Shown here piece after piece: positions 6,836 through 14,191 of a stretch of 16,612 nt of DNA (position 1 is its first letter; every line of letters starts with the position of its first letter). The position numbers and the translations under genes were made by a program. A model generated the notes under the pieces. That model ran no database searches, was not told where the DNA came from, and worked only from the letters and a program-made list of their open reading frames with translations. Source of the DNA: an uncultured Brevundimonas sp. (GTDB taxonomy: Bacteria; Pseudomonadota; Alphaproteobacteria; Caulobacterales; Caulobacteraceae); the NCBI RefSeq assembly GCF_943913055.1, contig NZ_CALTWS010000034.1, forward strand, positions 1-16,612. Direction: 5' to 3'.

Positions 6836-8683
6836 ATGACCGCATCCACCATTCCCGGGCTTCACCCGGCCCCGACCGCGCACGCCGGGCTGATCGCCTG
6901 GGTCGAGCAGATCGCCGCCCTGACCAAGCCCGACCGGGTCCACTGGTGCGATGGCTCGGAGGCCGAGAAGGCCGAAATCGTCGCCGACCTGATCGCCAAG
7001 GGCACGCTGCGCGAACTGGACCAGACGAAACGCCCCGGCTGCTACTATGCCGCCTCGGACCCCAAGGACGTCGCCCGGGTCGAGAGCCGGACCTTCATCT
7101 GCTCGGCCAATCAGATCGATGCCGGTCCCACCAACAACTGGGCCGATCCGGTCGAGATGCGAGCGCGGATGCAGGGGCTGTTCGACGGCTGCATGGCCGG
7201 GCGGACCATGTATGTGGTGCCGTTTTCCATGGGGCCGCTGGGTTCGCACATCTCGGCCCTGGGCGTAGAGATCACCGACAGCGGCTATGTGGCCGTTTCC
7301 ATGGGCATCATGACCCGCATGGGCCAGCCCGCGCTGGACGTGCTGGGCTCCGACGGCGTCTTCGTGCCCGCCGTGCATACGTTGGGGTCTCCCCTGGCCG
7401 AAGGTCAGGCCGACGTCGCCTGGCCGTGCAATGAGGACAAGTGGATCGTCCACTATCCCGAGACGCGCGAGATCTGGTCCTATGGCTCGGGCTATGGTGG
7501 CAACGCCCTGCTGGGCAAGAAATGCTACGCCCTGCGAATCGCTTCGGTGATGGCCCGCGACGAGGGCTGGCTGGCAGAGCACATGCTGATCCTGAAGCTG
7601 ACGGATCCGAAGGGCCGCGCGAAATATGTTGCCGCCGCCTTCCCCAGCGCCTGTGGGAAGACCAATCTGGCCATGCTGCAGCCGACCATTCCGGGCTGGA
7701 CGGCCGAGACGATCGGCGACGACATCGCCTGGATGCGCTTCGGCGATGACGGTCGCCTGTATGCGGTCAATCCCGAGGCCGGATTCTTCGGCGTCGCGCC
7801 GGGGACCAGCCGCAACACCAACGGCAATGCCCTGGCGACCATGGCGACCAACACCGTCTTCACAAATACGGCGCTGACGCATGACAACGACGTCTGGTGG
7901 GAAGGGCTGTCCAAGCCTACGCCCGAAGGCCTGACCAACTGGAAGGGTGTGCCGCACGACCCGGCATTGGGCGAGCCCGCGGCCCATGCCAATGCCCGTT
8001 TCGCGGCCCCGGCCAGCCAGTGCCCGACCATCGCGCCGGAGTGGGAAGACCCGAAGGGCGTGCCGATCGACGCCATCCTGTTCGGTGGCCGCCGGGCCAG
8101 CGCCGTGCCGCTGGTGACCGAGGCGTTCGACTGGGAGCACGGGGTCTTCATGGGCTCGACCGTGGCGTCCGAGGGTACGGCGGCGGCGGAGAACGCCATC
8201 GGCACCCTGCGCCGCGATCCCTTCGCCATGCTGCCGTTCTGTGGCTACAACATGGGCGACTATTTCGCGCACTGGCTGTCGATGGGCGGCAAGACCGAGG
8301 CCAGCAAGCTGCCGCGCCTGTATTTCGTCAACTGGTTCCGCAAGGACGACGAGGGCCGGTTCGTCTGGCCCGGGTTCGGTGACAATGCGCGTGTCCTGAA
8401 GTGGATCGCCGAGCGGCTGGATGGCGAGGCGGACGCCGTCGATACGCCGGGCGGGCGCGTGCCGACGCGGGCCAGCCTGGATCTGTCGGGCCTGGACCTG
8501 ACCGAGGCCGATCTGTCGACCCTGCTGGACGTGGATGCCGAGGTCTGGGCCGAGGAAGCGGCGCTGATCCCCGAATTCTATGCCCAGTTCGGCGATCGTC
8601 TGCCCCAGGCCCTGTGGCAGCAGCACGAGGCCCTGACGACGCGCATCGAGCAGAACCGGGCGGCGGCGATCGCTGCGGAATAG
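6836..8683 (+). CDS. pckG: Phosphoenolpyruvate carboxykinase, GTP-dependent
   Basis: A 615-residue cytoplasmic enzyme that converts oxaloacetate and GTP to phosphoenolpyruvate, GDP and CO2, the entry step of gluconeogenesis. The GTP-type P-loop is FPSACGKTNLAML, with Cys273 and Lys275 in the ACGKTN core that separates this family from the ATP-type enzyme. Other family marks are PFSMGPLGS, SYGSGYGGNALLGKKCYALR, the RNTNGNALATMATNTVFTNT segment, and LFGGRR followed by PLVTEAFDWEHGVFMGST. Length is normal for the family. The start is the ATG at 6836, seven bases after AGGAG (6824-6828); 26 upstream in-frame residues precede that site and are rejected. A flavin oxidase gene follows after 45 bases. 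Regulation by carbon source is expected, and the upstream spacer has short inverted repeats. Confidence 0.97.
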   Translation: MTASTIPGLHPAPTAHAGLIAWVEQIAALTKPDRVHWCDGSEAEKAEIVADLIAKGTLRELDQTKRPGCYYAASDPKDVARVESRTFICSANQIDAGPTNNWADPVEMRARMQGLFDGCMAGRTMYVVPFSMGPLGSHISALGVEITDSGYVAVSMGIMTRMGQPALDVLGSDGVFVPAVHTLGSPLAEGQADVAWPCNEDKWIVHYPETREIWSYGSGYGGNALLGKKCYALRIASVMARDEGWLAEHMLILKLTDPKGRAKYVAAAFPSACGKTNLAMLQPTIPGWTAETIGDDIAWMRFGDDGRLYAVNPEAGFFGVAPGTSRNTNGNALATMATNTVFTNTALTHDNDVWWEGLSKPTPEGLTNWKGVPHDPALGEPAAHANARFAAPASQCPTIAPEWEDPKGVPIDAILFGGRRASAVPLVTEAFDWEHGVFMGSTVASEGTAAAENAIGTLRRDPFAMLPFCGYNMGDYFAHWLSMGGKTEASKLPRLYFVNWFRKDDEGRFVWPGFGDNARVLKWIAERLDGEADAVDTPGGRVPTRASLDLSGLDLTEADLSTLLDVDAEVWAEEAALIPEFYAQFGDRLPQALWQQHEALTTRIEQNRAAAIAAE

Positions 8684-8728
8684 GGCTTCGCTCTTGCAAA
8701 AGGACGGCGACCGGTCGATCTGGTCCGG

Positions 8729-9739
8729 GTGGCGACCTCCCCTGATGTGATCGTGATCGGTGCCGGCGTGCTGGGCCTTTGCTCGGCCGCGGAACTGGCT
8801 GCGCGCGGCCATGTGGTGACGGTGGTCGATCCCGGCGGCACCAATGCCAGCGCGGTGGCGGCGGGGATGATCGCGCCGGCCATGGAATCCCTTCTTGACG
8901 AAACGACGCCGGAACGCGCGGCCCTGCTACGCCGTGCCCGCGATCTGTGGCCTGCCTTTGCCGAAACGCACGGGCTGAAGCTGCGGCGCGAGGGGGCCGA
9001 GTGGCGGGGCGACGATGCCGAGGGCACCCTGGATCGGCTGACCGCGCTGGGCTTTGAGGCTGAAGTTGTCGACGGCGGCGTACGCACCCCGGAGGACTGG
9101 CGCGTCGAGGTCGGACCTGGGCTGGCGGCTCTGGCGCGTGTGCCGGGTGTGGCGGTGGTGAGGGCGACAGTGGCGCGGATCAGCGGTGATAGCCGGCGAT
9201 GGCGCGTCGAGGCGGGCGACGGCCGGGTCTGGTTCACGCCGTCTGTGGTGGTCGCAACCGGGGCTGCTGAGGCTATCGAGGGCCTGCCGCCTGACGTCGG
9301 CGCTCGCATCTCGGCCATCCAGCCGATCAAGGGCCAGCTGAGCTTTTTCGCCGGGCTGAGCGCATCCACCGTCATCCGGGCCGAAGGGGCCTATGTCGCG
9401 CCCGCCGACGGTGGCGTGATCATCGGCGCGACGATGCAGCCGGGCGAACGGGACTTGGCCCCTGATCTGGACGCGGCTCGAGGTCAGACTTCGAGGGGAT
9501 TGGGCCTTCTGGGGCTGGAAACCCATGAGGGTTCGGCGCGTGTCGGCATTCGTGGCGCGACACCGGACGGCCTGCCGCTGGCGGGCCGAACAGAGGCCGA
9601 AGGCCTGCACCTGGCCCTGGCCCCACGCCGCAACGGCTGGCTTCTGGGGCCGCTGGTGGCGCGGGTCGTGGCCGACGGGATCGAGGGGGCGACACCTGTG
9701 CCCGATGCCGCTGCCCTCGACCCCGCCCGCTTCGACTAG
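8729..9739 (+). CDS. FAD-dependent amine oxidase of the DAO family (ThiO/glycine-oxidase-like)
   Basis: A 336-residue flavoprotein. The N-terminal Rossmann motif VIVIGAGVLGLCSAAELAA (residues 8-26) binds FAD, followed by the acidic end of strand 2 (VVTVVDPG) and ASAVAAGMIAPAMES, which resembles the GxASxxxAGMLAP segment of glycine oxidases. The C-terminal VGIRGATPDGLPLAGRTE, and RRNGWLLGPLVARVVADGI, form the usual second FAD-contact region. The family oxidises amino acids to imino acids with release of peroxide; ThiO members supply the thiazole of thiamine. No other thi genes are in the window, so the substrate is open. The GTG start at 8729 places the Rossmann motif at the normal distance, but its ribosome site is poor. 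Co-transcription with the PEP carboxykinase gene (45-base gap) is plausible. It ends tail to tail with the TonB-like gene. Confidence 0.88.
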   Translation: MATSPDVIVIGAGVLGLCSAAELAARGHVVTVVDPGGTNASAVAAGMIAPAMESLLDETTPERAALLRRARDLWPAFAETHGLKLRREGAEWRGDDAEGTLDRLTALGFEAEVVDGGVRTPEDWRVEVGPGLAALARVPGVAVVRATVARISGDSRRWRVEAGDGRVWFTPSVVVATGAAEAIEGLPPDVGARISAIQPIKGQLSFFAGLSASTVIRAEGAYVAPADGGVIIGATMQPGERDLAPDLDAARGQTSRGLGLLGLETHEGSARVGIRGATPDGLPLAGRTEAEGLHLALAPRRNGWLLGPLVARVVADGIEGATPVPDAAALDPARFD

Positions 9740-10473
9740 TCCTGCGGCAGGTTGAACCGCATGTTGATCGCGACGCGTGAGCCTTGCGCGGCACCGTTCA
9801 CCGTCTGCGGACTGATCTGGAAGTAGCGCGACACGCTCTGAGCGGCGCGGCCGAAGCCATAGCCCCCCGGCGTTTCACCAGTGATCCGGCAGTCGGCGAC
9901 CCGCCCGCTGCTCTCCACCAGGCAGTTCAAGGATGCCGACCCCGCCACACCGCGTTGCAGCGCCCGGTCCGGGAAGGCACGGGCGAGCTGTTCGCCCGTC
10001 GGCTGGCGAATCCAGTTCGGGCGCGAGATGACGGCCGGGGGCTCCGGCTGAGGCTGGATGGCCGGGGGCTGGTTAGGGCTTGGGTCAACCACCGGCTCAT
10101 TGAAGGTAAGGGTGGTCCCGTTGGTCGGCTTGGGATCTGTGGCCGGAACCGTGATGGTCTCCGTCGGCTGCGTCGGCAGCGGCGTCTTGTTGACCACCGG
10201 GTTGGGGGCCGCAGGATTAGGTTGAGGCTTTGGCGGCTCGACCGGCTTGAGCTTGGGCAGGTTTTCCAAGGTGATGACCGTTGGAGGGGTCTCTTCCAGC
10301 GGAGCCAGCTGCAGCTCGAACCGCTGGTTATAGAGCGCCACCCCGACCCCGATGTGGGCCAGGGCGACGACGCCGATCACCATCCAGCTGGTCCGGGACA
10401 GACCCGGCCTGCGTCGTTCGTTGAAGTCGAGGGGGCTGACACCGTGTGGGCCGCCCGCGGTTCTGATCATCAT
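9736..10473 (-). CDS. TonB-like energy-transducing protein
   Basis: A 245-residue inner-membrane-anchored protein. A cytoplasmic N-terminus of about 30 residues is followed by one transmembrane helix (about 31-48, with His40 inside it as in TonB proteins), a proline-rich periplasmic spacer (about 60-160, many PKP and QPQPEPP-like units) and a C-terminal TonB domain (SASLNCLVESSGRVADCRITG and the final VAINMRFNLPQD). TonB couples the proton-motive force to outer-membrane transporters, with ExbB and ExbD, which are not in this window. Two cysteines in the C-domain (NCLV and DCRI) may pair. The start is the ATG at 10471-10473, eight bases after AGGGAG; a longer frame to 10668 would run through the transglycosylase promoter and is rejected. 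Its TAG stop shares the bases CTAG with the opposing oxidase gene. Confidence 0.9.
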   Translation of the reverse strand: MMIRTAGGPHGVSPLDFNERRRPGLSRTSWMVIGVVALAHIGVGVALYNQRFELQLAPLEETPPTVITLENLPKLKPVEPPKPQPNPAAPNPVVNKTPLPTQPTETITVPATDPKPTNGTTLTFNEPVVDPSPNQPPAIQPQPEPPAVISRPNWIRQPTGEQLARAFPDRALQRGVAGSASLNCLVESSGRVADCRITGETPGGYGFGRAAQSVSRYFQISPQTVNGAAQGSRVAINMRFNLPQD

Positions 10474-10604
10474 GGCCGTAACTCCCTGTCTATCGCCGTC
10501 CCCACAGCAACCCACGAGCGAATGCAGCGCTGACCTTGCGGCAAGTTTACGGCGAAGATCGCCGGGCCTCGAACAATGTTCGCCTGTGGAGCGCGGACAA
10601 CACA

Positions 10605-10619
10605 TTAGGGTTTGATTAA
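10605..10619 (+). promoter_or_regulatory. Candidate CtrA box upstream of the lytic transglycosylase gene
   Basis: The sequence is TTAG, seven bases (GGTTTGA), then TTAA followed by C. It differs by one base from the CtrA consensus TTAA-N7-TTAAC known from Caulobacter. It lies 24 bases before the transglycosylase ATG and 131 bases before the divergent TonB-like start. The short distance to the ATG means it could mark a very short leader, or a repressor position. TTAA is rare in this GC-rich window. Confidence 0.55.
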
Positions 10620-10643
10620 CCACGAAACCCCAGCCTGATACCC

Positions 10644-11450
10644 ATGACGGTAGGAGCGATTCCCTCATCCGGCGGTGTGGAGGCGGCCATACGCCGTGCC
10701 TCCAGTGCGACCGGCGTGGACGCGGACTTCCTGCTGCGCACGGCGCGGCGCGAAAGCTCCATGAACCCGGCGGCGAAGGCCCCGACCTCGACGGCTTCGG
10801 GCTTGTTCCAGTTCATCGAGCAGACCTGGCTGGCCACGGTGAAGCAGCATGGGGCCAAGCACGGCTATGGCCAGTATGCCGACCTGATCTATCGCGGCAA
10901 CGACGGGCGCTGGCAGGTGCGGGGCTCGGCGCGCAATGTCGTGCTGGACCTGCGGTTCGACGCCCAGGCGGCCTCGACCATGGCGGCGGAACTGACGGCC
11001 CAGAACGCCGCCTATCTGCGCGGCCGGACGGGACGCGAGCCGGGGGCGGGCGACCTGTATGCGGCCCACTTTCTGGGGCCAGCGGGCGCGGCGCAGCTGA
11101 TGGAGGCCATGGCGACGCGACCGGGGGCCAGCGCGGCCTCGATCTTTCCGCAGGCGGCAGCTGCCAATCGCTCGCTCTTCTATCGCGGCGGTCGACCGAC
11201 GACGGTGGCCGAGGTGCATGCCAATCTGCAGCGGTCCGCCGGATCGGGCGCACCCGCCGCCGACGCCGGCTCGGTTTCCTCGACGCAGAAGGTGCCGGAC
11301 CTGTCCGAGCGCGACCAGATGCTGGCTGCGCGGCTGGACCGGCTGAAGCAGGATCAGAGCCTGCTGGCCCTGTTGCTGGGGCAGGACGGGCAGGGCGGGG
11401 CCGGCACCGGCTTCGGCGGGGCTTTCAGTCCCGAAGGCAAGCGCACCTGA
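10644..11450 (+). CDS. Lytic transglycosylase-like peptidoglycan hydrolase
   Basis: A 268-residue protein with a lysozyme-like SLT domain. Residues 26-45 contain FLLRTARRESSMNPAAKAP, with Glu37 in the ES motif as the expected catalytic acid. SGLFQFIEQTW (52-62) is the second motif, and AAHFLGPAGAAQLM (about 145-160) closes the fold. Such enzymes cleave the glycan strand to form 1,6-anhydro ends and often open the wall for flagella, pili or secretion systems. There is no clear signal peptide, so export, if any, is non-classical, through a dedicated apparatus, or from a different start. The C-terminal 70 residues are low-complexity, then a short charged helix (LSERDQMLAARLDRLKQDQS) and a glycine-rich tail. 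No strong ribosome site is visible. A near-consensus CtrA box lies just upstream. Confidence 0.87.
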   Translation: MTVGAIPSSGGVEAAIRRASSATGVDADFLLRTARRESSMNPAAKAPTSTASGLFQFIEQTWLATVKQHGAKHGYGQYADLIYRGNDGRWQVRGSARNVVLDLRFDAQAASTMAAELTAQNAAYLRGRTGREPGAGDLYAAHFLGPAGAAQLMEAMATRPGASAASIFPQAAAANRSLFYRGGRPTTVAEVHANLQRSAGSGAPAADAGSVSSTQKVPDLSERDQMLAARLDRLKQDQSLLALLLGQDGQGGAGTGFGGAFSPEGKRT

Positions 11451-11467
11451 TCAGCCATCCAGCGATG

Positions 11468-11482
11468 GTAAACCGGTATTAA
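11468..11482 (+). promoter_or_regulatory. Candidate CtrA box upstream of the first DUF2336 gene
   Basis: The sequence is GTAA, seven bases (ACCGGTA), then TTAA followed by CC: one mismatch to TTAA-N7-TTAAC. It sits in the 83-base spacer after the transglycosylase gene and ends 51 bases before the DUF2336 ATG. That is nearly the same distance as for the second DUF2336 gene. Confidence 0.5.
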
Positions 11483-11533
11483 CCGTAATGGGTTGATGCT
11501 GGCCGCGAACGCCTGCATGCAAAGCGCAATCCC

Positions 11534-12676
11534 ATGACCGCCTATCGCGCCCGCCTGACCGAAGTCGATATTCGCCGCCTGATCAAGGCGACGGACGAGG
11601 ACGAACGCGCCGCCGCCGCGCACAAGCTGTGCCGCAGCATGGACAAGGCCGAGCTGGACGACGAGGGGCGGGCGGCGGCCCAGAAGATCCTGCGCCTGCT
11701 GGCCGAGGATGCCGCCGAGCTGGTGCGTCGAGCCATGGCGGTGACGCTGAAGGCGTCGGACCTGATCCCGCACGATGTGGCGCGGCGGCTGGCCGCCGAT
11801 GTGGACAGCGTGGCCCTGCCGATCATCCATTTCTCACCCGCCTTTACCGACGACGACCTGATCGAGATCGTGCGGGCCGGGTCGTCGGTACGTCAGGTGG
11901 CCGTGGCGTCCCGGCCTCGCGTCGGACGCGACGTGGCGTCCATGCTGGCCGAGACCGGCAGCGAACAGGCCGTGCGGGCCCTGGCGTCAAACGACAATGC
12001 CGATATCGCCGAGGCGGCCCTGGGCCGCTGCGTCGACCGGTTCAGCGGATCCCCGGAGATCGTGACGGCCCTGGCCTATCGTCAGGTGTTGCCGCTGAGC
12101 GTGACCGAGCGTCTGGTCGAGCTGGCCTCGGATGCCGTGCGCGAGCATCTGATCGCCCGCCACGCCGTGGCACCCGAGACGGCGATCCGCCTGGCGAACT
12201 TCGCGCGCGAGCGGGCCACCATCGATCTGGTCGATCAGGCGATGGGGCAGGCGGATCTGGGCGGTTTCGTCGCCGGTCTGAATGCGCGACGCGTGCTGAC
12301 CTCGTCACTGCTGCTGCGGGCCCTGGCGCGAGGTCAGATGGCACTGTTCGAACATGGCATTGCCGAACTGGCCGGGGCACCGCATGCGCGTGCGGCCCTG
12401 ATGATCCATGATGCCGGACCGCTGGGGCTGAAGGCCATCTACGACCGGGCGGGACTGCCGCCGCGCCTGTTTCAGGCGTTCCGGGCCGGTGTCGATGTAT
12501 GGCGCACCTTGCAGGCCGAAGGGGTCGACACCTCCGGCGACCTGTTCCGCCAGCAGATGCTGGAACGCTATCTGACCCAGCGCCCGCATGCGCCGCGCGA
12601 GGACATGGCCTATCTGCTGGAGCGGCTGGATCAGACGCCGACGGCGGTGCAGCCCAAGGGTGCGGCGGCGGCATAG
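11534..12676 (+). CDS. DUF2336 family protein, copy 1
   Basis: A 380-residue all-helical protein built of short HEAT-like helical pairs (for example DEDERAAAAHKLC near 21-33 and DDLIEIVRAG near 107-116). It is homologous to the gene at 14192-15298: both have an ALP/ARP-x-SP-x-DD(L/M) segment (94-110 here), a VAxRPR(V/L) motif (123-130), ALASN (149-153) and a similar C-terminal block (LLRALARGQMALFEHGIAEL, 260-279). DUF2336 proteins are common in alphaproteobacteria and have no assigned activity; HEAT-like folds usually bind other proteins. No signal peptide or membrane helix is visible. The ATG has only a weak ribosome site. A candidate CtrA box lies upstream. It ends just before the REPIN-like element and converges on the Hpt gene. 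Family assignment is good; function is unknown. Confidence 0.85.
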   Translation: MTAYRARLTEVDIRRLIKATDEDERAAAAHKLCRSMDKAELDDEGRAAAQKILRLLAEDAAELVRRAMAVTLKASDLIPHDVARRLAADVDSVALPIIHFSPAFTDDDLIEIVRAGSSVRQVAVASRPRVGRDVASMLAETGSEQAVRALASNDNADIAEAALGRCVDRFSGSPEIVTALAYRQVLPLSVTERLVELASDAVREHLIARHAVAPETAIRLANFARERATIDLVDQAMGQADLGGFVAGLNARRVLTSSLLLRALARGQMALFEHGIAELAGAPHARAALMIHDAGPLGLKAIYDRAGLPPRLFQAFRAGVDVWRTLQAEGVDTSGDLFRQQMLERYLTQRPHAPREDMAYLLERLDQTPTAVQPKGAAAA

Positions 12677-12691
12677 CGCCAGTATCCTGAA

Positions 12692-12815
12692 CCGCTCATC
12701 CCGGCGAATGCCGGGATCCAGATCGACGACACGGTCGGCGGGCATTCATCTCGTGCCTCCTGTCGAAGGCGCAGGGATTTTGCATCTGGGTCCCGGCATT
12801 CGCCGGGATGAGCGG
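12692..12815. repeat. REPIN-like element: two inverted 30-base palindromic units
   Basis: Two 30-base units, 12692-12721 and 12786-12815, are inverted copies of each other that differ at one position (GATCCAG against GACCCAG). Each unit contains its own hairpin, CCCGGC-GAAT-GCCGGG, flanked by CTCAT and ATCCAG ends. The 64-base centre (12722-12785) is not repeated elsewhere that I can see. This is the architecture of a REP doublet or REPIN, which RAYT transposases mobilise in trans; none is in this window. It lies exactly in the gap between the convergent DUF2336 and Hpt genes (ends at 12676 and 12829), where it would also act as a two-way transcription terminator. Confidence 0.85.
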
Positions 12816-12828
12816 ATGGAAAAGGATT

Positions 12829-13305
12829 CTAGCCCTGAAGTTCGGCCACGCGCGCTTCCAGGGTTTCGGCCAGTTCGCGTCCGACCGGATGCTCGTCGGT
12901 CTGGATTTCGTCGCGGACCACGGCCTTGATGGCGTCGATGTGGGCGTCCAGCAGGACGATAGGAGCCTCGGTGCGCTTGGCCGGATCGTCGAGCAGCTTG
13001 CACAGCGAGCCGGCCATGCGGGTCACGATCGGATACTGATAGGTCGATCCCAGACCTTTCAGGTCATGGGCGCGGAAATAGAGCCCCTCGGCCGTTTCCT
13101 GGGTCAGGCCTTGGGTGCGGATGGCGGCCTGAGCCGCGTCCAGCTTGGTGATTTCGTCCTGCAGCCACTGGCCGAACTGGGCCGACATGGCCTTCAGGGC
13201 CTCTTCGGCCTTGGCGATGGCCCCGGCGTCGATGCCGCCGAATCCGCCGCCGACCTTCATGCGCAGCGTATTGGGTGGGGTGAAGATCTGGGCCGGGTTG
13301 GACAC
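12829..13305 (-). CDS. Histidine-containing phosphotransfer (Hpt) protein
   Basis: A 158-residue soluble protein with a four-helix Hpt domain in its C-terminal two thirds. The motif FRAHDLKGLGSTYQYP puts the phospho-accepting histidine at His80, followed by the usual KG and GS small residues. Hpt proteins relay phosphate between response-regulator receiver domains. No kinase or receiver is fused or nearby, so partners must be elsewhere. The N-terminal 28 residues are glycine-rich and probably flexible. The start is a GTG (complement of 13303-13305), chosen because AGGAG ends seven bases before it. That ribosome site sits in a perfect 8-bp inverted repeat, which may control translation. NAD kinase lies upstream on the same strand, 65 bases away; its end is near a short palindrome, so they need not be one operon. 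Confidence 0.9.
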   Translation of the reverse strand: MSNPAQIFTPPNTLRMKVGGGFGGIDAGAIAKAEEALKAMSAQFGQWLQDEITKLDAAQAAIRTQGLTQETAEGLYFRAHDLKGLGSTYQYPIVTRMAGSLCKLLDDPAKRTEAPIVLLDAHIDAIKAVVRDEIQTDEHPVGRELAETLEARVAELQG

Positions 13306-13307
13306 GT

Positions 13308-13337
13308 CGAAACTCCTGGGAGGAAATCCGAGTTTCG
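13308..13337 (-). promoter_or_regulatory. Hairpin over the ribosome-binding site of the Hpt gene
   Basis: In the transcript sense, CGAAACTC (complement of 13330-13337) and GAGTTTCG (complement of 13308-13315) are perfect 8-bp arms around a 14-base loop. The Shine-Dalgarno AGGAG spans the loop edge and the 3' arm, two bases of spacer before the GTG. The loop also holds CCTCCC, which could pair with AGGAG instead. Folding would hide the ribosome site. Confidence 0.5.
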
Positions 13338-13354
13338 CCGCACAGGTTTAAGAA

Positions 13355-13366
13355 CCCGTGCACGGG
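13355..13366. terminator. Perfect 12-base palindrome after NAD kinase, weak terminator candidate
   Basis: CCCGTGCACGGG lies five bases after the NAD kinase TAA stop. On the minus-strand transcript it is followed by TTCTTAAA rather than a clean U-run, and the stem is only four base pairs with a four-base loop. It could terminate weakly or be a protein-binding site; evidence is limited to the palindrome and its position. Confidence 0.25.
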
Positions 13367-13370
13367 CGGC

Positions 13371-14144
13371 TTATGCGGTGAACTGCTCGGCCAGAACCCG
13401 CTCCTCGAAGGATCGTCCGGCGTCGAAGAGCATGGTCAGGGCGATGTCGCGGCGCTCGCGCACCTCGACCGCCGCCACGCGCCGCACCTCGAAACTGTCG
13501 GCGGTGGCGCTGACGGGCCGCTTGTCCGGCTCCAGCACCTCGAAGCGAACCTTGGCCGTGTGCGGCAGCAGGGCCCCGCGCCAGCGCCGGGGGCGAAAGG
13601 CGCTGATCGGCGTCAGGGCCAGGATGGGTGCGTCCAGCGGAATGATCGGGCCGTGGGCGGACAGATTGTAGGCCGTCGAGCCTGCGGCCGTGGCCACGAG
13701 ACAGCCGTCGCAGGCCAGTTCGTCGAGCCGCACGCGGCCATCTACACTGATGCGCAGCTTGGCGCTCTGGCGGGTCTGGCGCAGCAGGGACACCTCGTTG
13801 ATGGCCAGGCCGCTGTGGACCTGACCGGCCTCGGTCCAGGCGTCCATCTGAAGCGGATGGATGACGGCGCGACCCGCCATGGCCAGACGTTCGCGCAGGC
13901 CCGATTCTTCGTAGTCGTTCATCAGGAAGCCGACCGAGCCGCGGTTCATGCCGAACACGGGAGTGCGACGCTCCAGATTAGTATGCAGGGTTTCCAGCAT
14001 GAAGCCGTCGCCGCCCAGGGCCACGATGACGTCGGCCACGGCGGGATCGACGCCTCCGTACAGCCCTTTCAGCCGCTCGCAGGCAGCCTGGGCCTCCGGG
14101 CGGTCGGAGGCGGTGAAGGCGATCTGGAGGTCGGGCTGGCTCAC
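13371..14144 (-). CDS. nadK: NAD kinase
   Basis: A 257-residue cytoplasmic enzyme that phosphorylates NAD+ with ATP to give NADP+. Visible marks are the GGDG motif within VADVIVALGGDGFMLET (Gly44-Gly47), FGMNRGSVGFLMNDY, the NEVSLLRQ segment (116-123), and DGCLVATAAGSTAYNLSAHGP (146-166). The last is the close relative of the DGLIVATPTGSTAYNLSAGGP signature. Length is that of short bacterial NAD kinases. Start choice is uncertain: the frame opens with a TTG at 14154-14156 without a ribosome site, while the GTG at 14142-14144 gives the common SQPxLxIAFTAS-type N-terminus but with AGGG only two bases away. It follows the second DUF2336 gene by 47 bases (35 if the TTG is used), and a GANTC site (14173-14177) lies in that gap. 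Confidence 0.93.
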   Translation of the reverse strand: MSQPDLQIAFTASDRPEAQAACERLKGLYGGVDPAVADVIVALGGDGFMLETLHTNLERRTPVFGMNRGSVGFLMNDYEESGLRERLAMAGRAVIHPLQMDAWTEAGQVHSGLAINEVSLLRQTRQSAKLRISVDGRVRLDELACDGCLVATAAGSTAYNLSAHGPIIPLDAPILALTPISAFRPRRWRGALLPHTAKVRFEVLEPDKRPVSATADSFEVRRVAAVEVRERRDIALTMLFDAGRSFEERVLAEQFTA

Positions 14145-14191
14145 GGCCCTACGCAAGCGGAGCGGGGCGCGCGAGTCAAACGCTCAAACCG

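Noticed and set aside
8708..8717. CGACCGGTCG palindrome after PEP carboxykinase as a terminator
   Set aside because: Only 10 bp, no loop and no U-run; not enough to call a terminator.
6695..8812. 705-residue minus-strand reading frame opposite PEP carboxykinase
   Set aside because: Long because the opposite strand has strong third-position GC; low-complexity Arg/Gly/Asp/His composition and no recognisable motif.
10474..10668. 65-residue N-terminal extension of the TonB-like protein
   Set aside because: It would cross the CtrA-like box and overlap the transglycosylase start; a good Shine-Dalgarno supports the ATG at 10471-10473.
13346..13350. TTAA near the NAD kinase stop as another CtrA box
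   Set aside because: No second half-site lies seven bases away on either side.
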